DNA of 64,000 bases from JBFYTX01 sp963739515 (lineage in GTDB: Bacteria; Chloroflexota; Dehalococcoidia; Dehalococcoidales; RBG-16-60-22), in the NCBI GenBank assembly GCA_963739515.1, contig CAVUAO010000002.1, positions 124,001-188,000 on the forward strand, given 5' to 3'. The translations under genes were made by a program, and so were the position numbers. Below, one piece after another: positions 39,796 to 53,403 of the stretch. Each line of letters begins with the position of its first letter. Positions within the stretch are counted from its first letter, which is position 1. Below the pieces are notes generated by a model, which worked only from the letters and a program-made list of their open reading frames with translations, searched no databases and was not told where the DNA came from.

Positions 39796-40331
39796 TCCTT
39801 CTTTTCGGTATACCGTTCCCGCTCGCTGTAAATACAGCCGCAGTACTGCTGGCGGTAGAGTTCCATGGGCTTGGTGATGTGCCGGCTATCCGAGTAGCGT
39901 TTGCGCAGGTCGGCGTAGAGAAATTCCACGCCTTTTCCCTCCGCCGCCTTTTCGCCGGTTTCTTTAATCAGTTCGTGTTTCTGGTGTAGGCTGATGAGCA
40001 GGGTGGTGGTGAAAGCGTCGTAGCCTTTCCCGCGGGCGGTTTCCGCCGTTTTCGTTAACCTTAATTCAAAACAGTATTGGCAGCGCTCTGCTTCGTGACC
40101 GGCCACGCGACGAAAATACTCCGGCATATCATAGCTGTCCGCTATAATCAGCGGCAGGTCTATCTGTGCCGCCAGCGACTTCATGCTTTCGAGTCGCTGC
40201 TGGTGCTCGCTGAAGGGGTGGATGTTGGGGTTATACCAGAACCCCGAGGCATCATAGCCTTGCTGTCTCCAGTATTCGACCGTATAGGCGGCGCAGTGCG
40301 CGCAGCAGACGTGGATGAGGACTTTTTTCAT
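39789..40331 (-). CDS. queH: Epoxyqueuosine reductase QueH
   Basis: This 180-residue protein (formerly DUF208) has the conserved cysteines HVCCAHCAAYTVEYW, RCQYCFELRLTKTAE and YCGCIYSERER. FWYNPNIHPFSEHQQR and TLLISLHQKHE are also family markers. QueH reduces epoxyqueuosine to queuosine in tRNA, replacing cobalamin-dependent QueG, and uses an iron-sulfur cluster. The length is normal. Confidence 0.93.
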   Translation of the reverse strand: MKKVLIHVCCAHCAAYTVEYWRQQGYDASGFWYNPNIHPFSEHQQRLESMKSLAAQIDLPLIIADSYDMPEYFRRVAGHEAERCQYCFELRLTKTAETARGKGYDAFTTTLLISLHQKHELIKETGEKAAEGKGVEFLYADLRKRYSDSRHITKPMELYRQQYCGCIYSERERYTEKKEK

Positions 40332-40431
40332 AGTCGACCGCTGAGTTTCCGGCTGTAGTAATAATAGGCGAAATAGCTGTCAATCAGCAAGGAGCAGGTA
40401 TTTTGATATTTAGTAAAAACGATTCGCGGCT

Positions 40432-41424
40432 TTACAGCAGATTCGGCTGCGGCGGCTTTTCTTTATTGTATTTGAGCCCCAGGTGCTCGTAGGCCAGGCG
40501 GGTGGCGACCCTCCCGCGCGGTGTCCTCTCTAGGAACCCCAGCTGCATTAAAAACGGCTCGTAGACATCGGTTATCGTTTCCGCGTCCTCGCTGATGGAG
40601 GCGGCGATGGTATCGAGTCCGACCGGGCCGCCGTTAAACTTCTCGATGATGGTGCGCAGCACCTTGTGGTCTGTTTCGTCCAGCCCCAGTGGGTCGACTT
40701 CCAGCTTGGCAAGGGCGTCGATGGCTACCTGCCGCGTTATCCTGCCTTTGGCGATTACCTGGGCGTAGTCTCTCACCCGCTTGAGCAGTCGGTTGGCCAC
40801 CCTCGGCGTGCCCCGGGCACGCCGCGCTATCTCTTTTAATCCTTCTTCTTCCGCTTCTACTTTGAGTATTACCGCGGAACGTTTCACGATTTTTTCCAGC
40901 GAGGCGACGTCGTAAAAATCCAGGCGGAAGACCGAGCCGAACCTGTCCCGGAGCGGCGGACTGAGCAGGGCGTAGCGAGTCGTCGCGCCGATTAACGTGA
41001 ATTTGGGCAAGTTCAGTCGCAGGCTCTTGGCTCCCGGCCCCTTGCCGATGATGATGTCCAGGGCGTAGTCTTCCATGGCCGGGTAAAGAATCTCTTCCAC
41101 CGTGCGGTTGAGCCGGTGGATTTCATCGATGAAGAGGACATCGTGACTACGCAGGTTGGTTAAAATGGCGGCCAGGTCCCCGGTGCGTTCGATAGCCGGA
41201 CCGGATGTCATTTTGATGTTTACGCCCACCTCAGCGGCGATGATATGCGCCAGGCAGGTCTTGCCCAGGCCGGGCGGGCCGTAAAACATGATGTGGTCCA
41301 GGGGCTCCCCGCGTCCCTTCGCCGCTGCGATGGCTATTTTGAGGTTATCTTTATTTTTGTCCTGCCCGATGAATTCGGCCAGCGACCGGGGGCGGAGACT
41401 GGTATCGAGCGGTGCGTCCTCCAC
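40432..41424 (-). CDS. ruvB: Holliday junction DNA helicase RuvB
   Basis: This is a 330-residue AAA+ motor. N-terminal TSLRPRSLAEFIGQDKNKDNL is typical, with Walker A FYGPPGLGKTCLAHIIA, Walker B VLFIDEIHRLNR and sensor GATTRYALLSPPLRDRFG. The C-terminal winged helix includes QLGFLERTPRGRVATRLAYEHLG. RuvB drives branch migration with RuvA. Here it is separated from ruvCA by about 5 kb and lies just after rpoC on the same strand. Confidence 0.96.
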   Translation of the reverse strand: MEDAPLDTSLRPRSLAEFIGQDKNKDNLKIAIAAAKGRGEPLDHIMFYGPPGLGKTCLAHIIAAEVGVNIKMTSGPAIERTGDLAAILTNLRSHDVLFIDEIHRLNRTVEEILYPAMEDYALDIIIGKGPGAKSLRLNLPKFTLIGATTRYALLSPPLRDRFGSVFRLDFYDVASLEKIVKRSAVILKVEAEEEGLKEIARRARGTPRVANRLLKRVRDYAQVIAKGRITRQVAIDALAKLEVDPLGLDETDHKVLRTIIEKFNGGPVGLDTIAASISEDAETITDVYEPFLMQLGFLERTPRGRVATRLAYEHLGLKYNKEKPPQPNLL

Positions 41425-41492
41425 GCTGGGCTTACCCGAGATAATGCGCGCTATTGTCTCACCCCCAATAATGAATAAAGTGAATGGGGACC

Positions 41493-45495
<4,003 letters not shown>

Positions 45496-45509
<14 letters not shown>

Positions 45510-48500
45510 TTTCGTCTACCTCTTTCCAGCGCGGCTCTTCACTTTCCTTCAACTCTGTCTCCAGTTTATAGGCTTCCTCCATCGTTTCCTCGGCGGAGGC
45601 TATCTTCGTCTCTTCTTCGTTAATCACCTCGAGGGCCAGTCCCAGGCTTTGCAGTTCCTTGACGAGCACCTTGAAAGATTCCGGAACGCCGGGCTGGAGG
45701 ATATCGTCGCCCTTGATGATGGATTCGTAGGCTTTGGCCCTTCCGGTCACGTCGTCCGATTTTATCGTCAGCATTTCCTGGAGGTTATGGGCGGCGCCGT
45801 AAGCTTCCAGCGCCCAGACCTCCATTTCTCCGAAGCGCTGCCCGCCGAACTGCGCCTTGCCGCCCAGCGGTTGCTGCGTGATTAGCGAGTAGGGGCCGGT
45901 GGAGCGGGCGTGCACTTTGTCTTCCACCAGGTGGATGAGCTTCATCATATAAATATTGCCGACGGTTACCGGCTGGTCGAATGGTACGCCGGTGCGCCCG
46001 TCGTGAAGCATCGTCTTGCCGTAAGTGGGTGGTGCGAACCTCCCCTCCCGGTTGACTTTCTCCACTACCTGTTTCAGCATCGGCCGCATCGAGGCCTTTG
46101 GCGGGAATGTGCAATTCTTCGAGCCAGATACGCAGGCCGATGTCCTTGGCTTTACCGTGGAGCGACTCGTTAAAAACGGCTTTGCCGTCGTAGCCATGGC
46201 TTTTGACCCAGGCCTCGGCCATGCCCTGGTTGAATGGCTGCTTGTCTTTGCCGGGGTTGGGGTCGACGGCCCCGGATTGCCCGACAATCCAGGCGCGGCA
46301 CAGGGCGTCCTCAATGGCCAGGTCGTCGGCGCCGTCGAAAACTGGCGTCAGCGCCCGGAAGCCCAGTATCTGCGCCGCCCAGCCCAGGTGTGTCTCCAGC
46401 ACCTGCCCGATGTTCATACGGGAGGGCACGCCGATGGGGTCGAGGATGATGTCTACCGGCGTTCCGTCCGGCAGGAAGGGCATATCTTCTTTAGGCGCGA
46501 TGATGGAGATGACGCCTTTGTTGCCGTGCCGGCCCGCCAGCTTATCGCCGACGGATACCCGGCGTTTCTGGGCAATCCAGACCTGCACCCACTGGTTGAC
46601 TCCGGCGGGCAGGTCGTCGCCGCCGTCCCGACTGTCTTTGCGGGTGTAAACTTTAACGTTGATGACCTTGCCCCATTCGCCGTGAGGCACTCTCAGCGAG
46701 GTGTCTTTCACCTCCCTGGCCTTCTCGCCGAAGATGGCGCGGAGCAGTTTCTCCTCGGCGGAGAGCTCCGTTTCGCCTTTGGGGGTGATTTTCCCCACTA
46801 GCGTATCGTCTGGCCTTACCTCGGCGCCGATGCGGATAATCCCGTCCTCGTCGAGCTCGCGCAGACTTTCCTCGCCCACGTTCGGTATATCGCGGGTGAT
46901 TTCTTCCGGTCCGAGCTTCGTGTCACGCGCTTCCACCTCGTGCTTGTTGATATGGATGGAGGTGAACATGTCCTCTTCGACCATCCGGCTGCTGAGGATG
47001 ATGGCGTCCTCGAAGTTATAGCCTTCCCAGCTCATGAAAGCCACGGTCACGTTCTGGCCCAGCGCCAGTTCGCCGTTTTCTGTGGCGGAGCTGTCGGCCA
47101 GCACCTGGCCGGCTTCCACGCGGTCGCCTTTATTGACCAGTGGGCGCTGGTTGATACAGGTCCCCTGGTTGGTGCGGACGAACTTCATCAGGTCGTAGGT
47201 TTCTTTTTCGCCGTCGTCCTGCGTAATGACGATGCGGTATTTGGTGTTCAATTTTTCATCGATGTTCCCGGCAATTTCCGTTACCACGCCGGCGTTCTTG
47301 GCGAAGACTACCTGCCGGCTGTGCTTGGCGGCTTCCATTTCCATGCCCGTGGCTACCAGCGGCGCTTCGGGACGCAGCAGCGGCACCGCCTGGCGTTGCA
47401 TGTTAGCGCCCATCAGGGCGCGGTTGGCGTCGTTATGTTCGAGGAACGGCGTCAGTGCCGTAGCGACGCTGACCACCTGCTTGGGGGACACGTCCATGTA
47501 TTGTACGTTTTCCGGCGGTTCCAGGAGGTAGCCGTCGGCCAGCCTGGCCTCGATTCTTTTTTCCTTGAACTGGTTGTTCTCATCGAGCGGGGCGTTGGCC
47601 TGGGCAATGATATATTTATCTTCCTCGTCGGCGGGCATATAGACGATTTCGTCGGAAACGAAAGGTACCACTTTTATTTTCTTTGACTTCAGTTTCGCCA
47701 GCCTGGCGGCAAGCTCTGCGGTAATGACGGTGCCGGCTTCGACGAGCGTCTTGCCTTTTTCATCGAGGATGTCTTCCGCTACCGTCCTTCCGGCCAGCTT
47801 CTTGTCCTTGGTGGTCATGGTGTTGATGACCTTGCGGTACGGTGTTTCGATGAATCCGTACTCGTTAATAATGCTGTAGGTCGCCAGCGACCCGATGAGG
47901 CCGATGTTCGGCCCTTCCGGCGTCTCGATAGGGCAGATGCGCCCGTAATGGGAGAAGTGGACGTCGCGCACTTCGAATCCGGCGCGCTCGCGTGAAAGAC
48001 CGCCGGGCCCCATGGCCGATAGACGGCGCTTGTGCGTCAGCTCCGCCAGCGGGTTGGTCTGGTCCATGAACTGTGATAGCTGCGAGCCGCCGAAGAATTC
48101 CCTCACCGCCGCCACGATAGGTCGGATATTGACCAGGGCGCTGGGGGTGACCGCCTCGGTGCCGATAATGCTCATGCGCTCCCGGACCACCTGCTCCAGG
48201 CGCAGAAAGCCGATGCGGAACTGGGTCTGCACCAGCTCGCCGACGGTGCGCACCCGCCGGTTGCCGAGGTGGTCGATGTCGTCGCCATGGTCCTGGCCGT
48301 TGTTGATTAAAATGATATGCCTGATTATCTGGACGATGTCTTCCTTGGTCAGCGTCCGTTCCTTCAGGCTGACGTTCAGTCCCAGCCGTTTGTTCAGCTT
48401 GTATCGGCCGACGTTGCCCAGGTCGTAGCGCGTGGCGTCGAAGAATAGGCTCTTTATCAGTTTCCTGGCGTTTTCCTGGGACGGGAGCTCGCCGGGATGC

Positions 48501-49264
48501 AGTTTCTTATAGATATCCATCACGGCGTCTTTCTCATCTTTGATGAGCGGTTCGCGCTCCATCGTCGTCTTGATGTAGTGATGGTCGTTCTGGCCATCTT
48601 CTTTAGTGAACAGCTTCAGAAGTTCTTCGTCGCTGCCATAGCCGATGGCGCGCAGCAGGGTGGTGATGGGGATTTTTCGTTTGCCGTCGATTTTGGTCGA
48701 GATGACGTTCCGGTTGCTGGTCTCGAACTCCAGCCAGGCGCCGCGGGTGGGGATTAGCTTTGCCGCGCATAAATCTCGACCCGATGCCGGGTCTTCCTCG
48801 CTGGTGAAATAGACCCCCGGCGAACGCAGGAGCTGGCTGACTACCACGCGTTCGGCGCCGCTGGTAATGAAGGTGCCTTTGGCGGTCATCAGGGGAATAT
48901 CCCCGAAGAACAGGTCCTGTTCCTTGATTTCCCCGGTTTCTTTGACCAGCAGACGTACCTTGACGTATAGCGGGGCGGAAAAGGTCTGGTCCCGTTCGTG
49001 GCATTCCTGTTCGGAATGGCCCGGACGCGGCTCGCGGAATTCGTAAGCCGCAAAGCTCAGCTCGAGCCGGTTGCCGGTAAGGTCTTTGATGGGAGAAATC
49101 TCTCCCAGCAACTGTTGCAGCCCGTCTTCCTGGAACCTCTGGAAAGAATCGAGCTGGACTTTTATCAGGTTGGGAACTTCAAGGACTTCGGGTAGCTTCG
49201 CATAAGACTTTCTGGAAATCGGTGTGGGGGACTTGGGTGCGTGCGTGGGCGACTTAACAGCCAT
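45496..49264 (-). CDS. rpoB: DNA-directed RNA polymerase subunit beta, one frame break as assembled
   Basis: Two frames together encode a beta subunit of about 1255 residues. Removing one base from the TTT at 46097-46099 joins ELHIPAK to ASMRPMLKQVVEKVNREGRF. Recognised blocks are the N-terminal FQRFQEDGLQQLLGEISPIKD, the rifampicin region SQLSQFMDQTNPLAELTHKRRLSAMGPGG, RHGNKGVISIIAPKEDMPFLPDGTPVDI and the C-terminal GKAQFGGQRFGEMEVWALEAYGAA. Because the subunit is essential, the break is almost certainly a sequence error. A consensus-like promoter lies about 150 bases upstream. Confidence 0.96.
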
Positions 49265-49415
49265 CTCTACTCCTTAAAACAAAAAAAGACAACTCTAGAT
49301 TTTTATAGCGCAAATCATTCAGAATGAAGACATGCGTGCGTACGCCGCAAAACTACGGACATTTATATATGGGAAGTTGAAACAAAAAACATTTGGGGCA
49401 TTATTACTAATATAA

Positions 49416-49444
49416 AGGATATCACCGTTGTTTTATTTTGTCAA
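49416..49444 (-). promoter_or_regulatory. Promoter of rpoBC
   Basis: On the minus strand TTGACA (49439-49444), a 17-base spacer and TATCCT (49416-49421) give a near-consensus promoter. The untranslated leader would be about 145 bases, AT-rich, and ends with AAGGAGTAGAG before the ATG. Confidence 0.7.
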
Positions 49445-49540
49445 GTCTTAAAACAATCGTTTCTTGAAGATGTTAAAAAATATATTTTACGTTTTTCTAC
49501 TCAATCCGGCGCGAGTTAAAATATAGTTGCTATACTTATT

Positions 49541-49565
49541 ATATAATATTAAATTAATATTATAT
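49541..49565. promoter_or_regulatory. AT-only inverted repeat upstream of the NfeD-like gene
   Basis: ATATAATATTAA and TTAATATTATAT are perfect 12-bp arms around a single A. It lies nine bases before the ATG at 49574 and includes a TATAAT. It could be an operator, a promoter core or a weak hairpin. Confidence 0.4.
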
Positions 49566-49573
49566 TAGATCAT

Positions 49574-49984
49574 ATGAATAGTAGGTTAACCAGGACTCGA
49601 CTCATTCTGGCGGTGGTCAGTACCTCCTTGGAGGAGGTGGTCATCTGGGTGATTTGGCGCTGGCTTCTACCTGAGTTCGGCGTTAATCTCCCGGTTGGTG
49701 TGCTCGTCGGCATCATGATAGCTTGGGCGGCTTTCGGTACCTGGCTCTTTATCTTTACCACCCGCACCCTGCGCAGGCAGCCCTCGGTAGGATTGCCTTC
49801 CATGGTGGGCGCCGTTGGCAGGGTCGCCAGCCGTTTGGCACCGGAGGGAATGGTCAGAATCAAGGGCGAGCTCTGGAAAGCCGCTTGCAACGAGGGCGAT
49901 ATCGAGTCCGGCGAAGACGTTATAGTCGTGAGTGAACGCGGCCTGAAGCTGGTCGTACGTAAAATCGACCGGACTACACGTTGA
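49574..49984 (+). CDS. NfeD-like membrane protein (136 aa)
   Basis: The N-terminus has two hydrophobic helices (LILAVVSTSLEEVVIWVIW; LPVGVLVGIMIAWAAFGTWLFIF). A C-terminal NfeD-type OB-fold follows (SMVGAVGRVASRLAPEGMVRIKGELWKAACNEGDIESGEDVIVV). Stand-alone short NfeD proteins pair with stomatins elsewhere; none is adjacent. No Shine-Dalgarno is visible before the ATG. Its end overlaps the opposing ychF gene by 11 bases. Confidence 0.75.
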   Translation: MNSRLTRTRLILAVVSTSLEEVVIWVIWRWLLPEFGVNLPVGVLVGIMIAWAAFGTWLFIFTTRTLRRQPSVGLPSMVGAVGRVASRLAPEGMVRIKGELWKAACNEGDIESGEDVIVVSERGLKLVVRKIDRTTR

Positions 49985-51083
49985 AGAGAAAGGTAATGAC
50001 GTCGCCGTCCTGGACGACATAATCCTTACCTTCGAGCCGGAGCACCCCCTTTTTCCGCGCCTCGGCGATGCTGCCGCAATTGACCAGGTCGTCTGAAGCT
50101 GATGCCTTCCGCGCGGATAAAACCCTTTCTCCATGTCCGTGTGGATTTTGCCGGCGGCTTTCAGCGCGGTGGTGCCTTTCTTGATTGGCCACGCCCTGAC
50201 TTCGTTCGAGGCTATCGGTAAAAAAGGTGATGAGGTCGGAAAGCTCGTAGGACATCTTGATGGTGCGTTCCAGCCCCGATTCTTTAATGCCGTACTCCGC
50301 GCGGAACTCTTGAGCGGCGCTTTCTTCGAGCTGCGCCAGCTCCATTTCCAGCTTGCCGCAGAGCGTTATCATGCGGCATTTCGCCCCTGAGGATTGCTTG
50401 TTTAGCTCCGCTTCCATCGCGGCCGCCTGTGCCAGCTGTTCTTCCCCGATATTCACGACGATAAGCAGCGGCTTGGCGGTGAGGAACTGGTAGTTGGTGA
50501 TAAACCTTGCCTCCGCCGACTCCATGGCGAGCTCCCGGAGGGGTTTATCGTTTTCCAGTTCGGTTTTGAACTTCAACAGGATGTCTTTTTCTTGTAAAAA
50601 TCCCTGCCGCTCGCCGGGTTTAGCCCCCTTCATCGAAGTCTCGAGTTTCTCCAGCCTGCGCTCCATGATGGCCAGGTCGGAGAAGACGAGCTCCATGTTC
50701 AGCGTCCCGATGTCCCTCTTAACGTCCAGGCTGCCCTGCGGATGGGGCAGGCTGTCGTCTTTAAAGGCGCGGACGACGCAGATGAGCGTATCCACCGTGC
50801 TGAGCTGGTTGAGCAGTTGGCCGCCCAGCCCCTTGTCCTGCGCCAGCGTCTTGACCGACGCCCCCACGTCGGTATATTTGGCTTCGACCGCGACGAGTTT
50901 ATGCGGATGGAGTATCTCATTCAGGACTTTGAGGCGCGGTTCTGGCACCCTGGCGATGCCGATGTGCTGGTTTAGTCCCTCCGCGCCGTGGGTGGCCGTG
51001 TCGGCTTTGCCCCCGGTCAGGGCGTTAAAAATGGTCGTCTTGCCGCTCTGGGCTAAGCCTATGATGCCGATATTGATGCTCAT
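49974..51083 (-). CDS. ychF: YchF-type P-loop ATPase (Obg family), three small insertions as assembled
   Basis: This protein is about 368 residues. The N-terminal INIGIIGLAQSGKTTIFNALTGG holds the P loop; KYTDVGASVKTLAQDKGLGGQLLNQLSTVDTLICVVRAF and the central coiled coil follow. The C-terminal TGS domain ends KDYVVQDGDVITFLFNV. Between SDLITFFT and DDLVNCGSIAEARKKGVLRLEG the frame is displaced by extra bases near 50216, in the A run 50119-50122, and at 50094. The three cancel out, so the frame stays open but about 40 residues are wrong. Corrected text reads ASNEVRAWPIKKGTTALKAA. The start at 51083 is preferred. Confidence 0.9.
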   Translation of the reverse strand: MSINIGIIGLAQSGKTTIFNALTGGKADTATHGAEGLNQHIGIARVPEPRLKVLNEILHPHKLVAVEAKYTDVGASVKTLAQDKGLGGQLLNQLSTVDTLICVVRAFKDDSLPHPQGSLDVKRDIGTLNMELVFSDLAIMERRLEKLETSMKGAKPGERQGFLQEKDILLKFKTELENDKPLRELAMESAEARFITNYQFLTAKPLLIVVNIGEEQLAQAAAMEAELNKQSSGAKCRMITLCGKLEMELAQLEESAAQEFRAEYGIKESGLERTIKMSYELSDLITFFTDSLERSQGVANQERHHRAESRRQNPHGHGERVLSARKASASDDLVNCGSIAEARKKGVLRLEGKDYVVQDGDVITFLFNV

Positions 51084-51116
51084 CGGTGCCACGCTAAGTT
51101 GGAACAGGTGGGTCTT

Positions 51117-51356
51117 TCAGCGACCTTTTCTGACTATGACGCGGGCTTTATTGAGGGCCAGGTCCCTTTCATCGATGTTCATCTTGTCGTTGGCGACTAG
51201 GTTGAGCAGGACCAGCAGCGACTCGTGGGAGGCCATCTCGCCGAGCTGGTTGATGGCCTGGATACGCATTTTACTGGAGAGTTGCATGTCCGTGGCGATG
51301 CTGGCCAGTTTTTTTAGTTCGTCGGCGGTTTCTTCACCCGTTTGGTCTTGGAGCAT
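51117..51356 (-). CDS. Small helical-repeat-like protein (79 aa)
   Basis: GAGAGGTGAGATACG precedes the ATG. The product is all-helical, with KLASIATDMQLSSKMRIQAINQLGEMASHESLLVLLNL resembling a HEAT-type helical pair, and ends in KARVIVRKGR. It lies just upstream of ychF, with 33 bases between, probably on the same transcript. No family is assigned. Confidence 0.6.
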   Translation of the reverse strand: MLQDQTGEETADELKKLASIATDMQLSSKMRIQAINQLGEMASHESLLVLLNLVANDKMNIDERDLALNKARVIVRKGR

Positions 51357-51500
51357 CGTATCTCACCTCTCGGTTTAGCGTTAGGATTTATCTATTAATT
51401 CTCTCGGTGCGATTATTCCCTAACGGCGGTATTTTGTCAACATTAACCGCCGGTCGCGGTTATGGTAAAATAAGAAAAATCCCTTTTTGGGGGGTGACGT

Positions 51501-52511
51501 TTGCTCCATATTCTCATCGGCGAGGATGATTATTCCCGGCACCAGGCGCTTGACGAGATAAAAAAAGCCGTCGGCGACCCCGCCGCCCTGTTGTCCAATA
51601 CGATAGTCCTTGACGGGAAAACGGTGGCGTTGGATCAGCTTCGTAATGCCTGTGAGACGGTTCCTTTCCTGGCAGAGAAACGCCTGGTCCTCGTCGAGGG
51701 TGTGTTGGAGCGTTTCGAGCCGCCTAAAAAGAATGACAAGAAAAAGGCGCCGCGCCCCGCCGCCCATTTGGAAGAAATCAAGAAAATAGTCGATATCGCT
51801 AAAGCCTTGCCGCCGTTCACCGAGCTGGTTTTTATCAGCGGTAGCGTTAAAAGCGGCAACCCCCTTTTACGCGAGCTTTCTGCTGTGGCTAAAACTCGGG
51901 TTTTTCCCTTGCTCAATAAGAATCAATTGACGGAATGGGTAGAGCGGCAGGTGAAACGGGCCGGCGGCAGCATTTCGTCGCCGGCGGTGAGCGCTATCAT
52001 CAGGTTCGTGGGCAATGATCTCTGGGCTATGGCCGGCGAGGTCGATAAACTCATCCTCTATACCGCCGGCCGCCGTATTGAGGAAGCGGATATCAAGGCT
52101 GTAGTCAGCTATGCCCGTGAAGAAAAAATTTATGAGATGGTCGATGCCGTCCTGGAACTGCGGGCTGGCGCCGCCCAGGAAGCGCTACAGCAACTATTGC
52201 AGCAGGGCATGGCACCGGCCCAGCTGCTGGCGAGCCTTTCCTCGCAGGTCAGGACGATTTTTCTGGTGAAGGAAATGAGAAATCAGGGCAAGTCCCGGAA
52301 TGAGGTTCAGACTAAACTTGGCTTGAACTCCGATTTTTTGGTCCGCAAGGCTTGGGAGCAGTCGGAAAAATATTCTCCGGCCCGTCTTCGTGAGCTTTAT
52401 CACCGGCTGTTGGAGGCGGATGTGTCCATCAAGACGGGTAAACTGGACGGCGAGCTCGCTCTGGATATCCTGGTTGCCGAGCTCGGGCAGCAAGGCGCGG
52501 TCGCTTTTTAA
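51501..52511 (+). CDS. holA: DNA polymerase III subunit delta
   Basis: This 336-residue clamp-loader subunit starts with TTG at 51501 after GGGGGGTGACG. It begins LHILIGEDDYSRHQALDEIKK and has VPFLAEKRLVLVEGVLERF, FLFSGS-like FVLISGSVK and the domain III LGLNSDFLVRKAWEQSEKYSPARLRELYHRLLEADVSIKTGKLDGELALDIL. Delta opens the beta clamp. It is followed by an alpha/beta hydrolase gene 28 bases later. Confidence 0.93.
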   Translation: MLHILIGEDDYSRHQALDEIKKAVGDPAALLSNTIVLDGKTVALDQLRNACETVPFLAEKRLVLVEGVLERFEPPKKNDKKKAPRPAAHLEEIKKIVDIAKALPPFTELVFISGSVKSGNPLLRELSAVAKTRVFPLLNKNQLTEWVERQVKRAGGSISSPAVSAIIRFVGNDLWAMAGEVDKLILYTAGRRIEEADIKAVVSYAREEKIYEMVDAVLELRAGAAQEALQQLLQQGMAPAQLLASLSSQVRTIFLVKEMRNQGKSRNEVQTKLGLNSDFLVRKAWEQSEKYSPARLRELYHRLLEADVSIKTGKLDGELALDILVAELGQQGAVAF

Positions 52512-52539
52512 TGCCGTCATATTTAGAGGAGGAGAAGAG

Positions 52540-53388
52540 ATGAAGATTTCGGAAAAATCACCGCAGGACAGGTATGTCAAGGTCGGCGATATCAACACGC
52601 GTTTCTGGTCGGCGGGCGAAAAAGGGAGTGCGATAATTCTCGTCCACGGCCTGGGCGGATTTATCGAGAATTGGATATCTAACATCGGCCCTCTATCGAA
52701 AGACCATCGTGTTTACGCTATGGATTTGTTGGGCTTCGGGCGTACCGACAAAGCCCCTTTGACACCTGATTTGAATGACCTGGTGGTATTTATTCACGAC
52801 TTCATGAAAACTCAGGGCATCGCCAGCGCCAGTCTGGTGGGGAACTCTCTGGGCGGCGGCCTGGTTCTGCAGTTTGCTCTGAAATATCCGGAAGAAGTGG
52901 AGAAACTGGTGCTGGTGGACAATGCCGGGATGGGCAGAGGCGTGATTTTCGACTTTAAATTGTGCTCTCTTCCCTTATTGGGGGAGCTTTTAATCCGTCC
53001 GAATCCCAAGAGCACCGCGAGCTTATGGAAAAAAATAGTTTACGACTCAAGCCTGTTAACGCCCGAACTACTCGACCTGAGCTATCGTCTGGCGGCTGAG
53101 CCCGGTGCCAAGCAAGCCTTGCTGGTGGCCTTGCGCGCCGGCATCGACCTTTTCGGGCAGCGTGCCGCGCTGGTCCGGCAGTTGATCGGTTCTCTGGCAG
53201 GACTTAACAAACCGGTCTTAATTACCTGGGGCCGGCAGGACCGCATTATCCCCTTTGCCCACGCCCGCTTGGCTTTAGAAAAAATTCCCGGCGCCAGGCT
53301 GGAAGTTTTCGAAAGCTGCGGGCACATGCCGCAGCTGGAACACCCCGATAAGTTCAATAAGCTCGTGCTCGATTTTCTGGCGGAGTAA
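52540..53388 (+). CDS. Alpha/beta-fold hydrolase
   Basis: This 282-residue protein starts at ATG 52540 with GAGGAGGAGAAGAG upstream. The oxyanion segment is VHGLGGFIENW, the nucleophile is in LVGNSLGGGLVLQFA, the acid in TWGRQDRIIP and the base in ESCGHMPQLEHP. This is the pattern of small-molecule ester or C-C hydrolases. The substrate is unknown. It sits between holA and a ROK kinase, probably in one long plus-strand operon running to alaS. Confidence 0.9.
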   Translation: MKISEKSPQDRYVKVGDINTRFWSAGEKGSAIILVHGLGGFIENWISNIGPLSKDHRVYAMDLLGFGRTDKAPLTPDLNDLVVFIHDFMKTQGIASASLVGNSLGGGLVLQFALKYPEEVEKLVLVDNAGMGRGVIFDFKLCSLPLLGELLIRPNPKSTASLWKKIVYDSSLLTPELLDLSYRLAAEPGAKQALLVALRAGIDLFGQRAALVRQLIGSLAGLNKPVLITWGRQDRIIPFAHARLALEKIPGARLEVFESCGHMPQLEHPDKFNKLVLDFLAE

Positions 53389-53403
53389 TTAAAAAGATAA
53401 AAA

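Noticed and set aside
46097..46099. Programmed ribosomal frameshifting as the cause of the rpoB break
   Set aside because: There is no slippery heptamer with a downstream structure that I can see, and the same type of single-base break occurs in many unrelated genes here, which favours sequence error.
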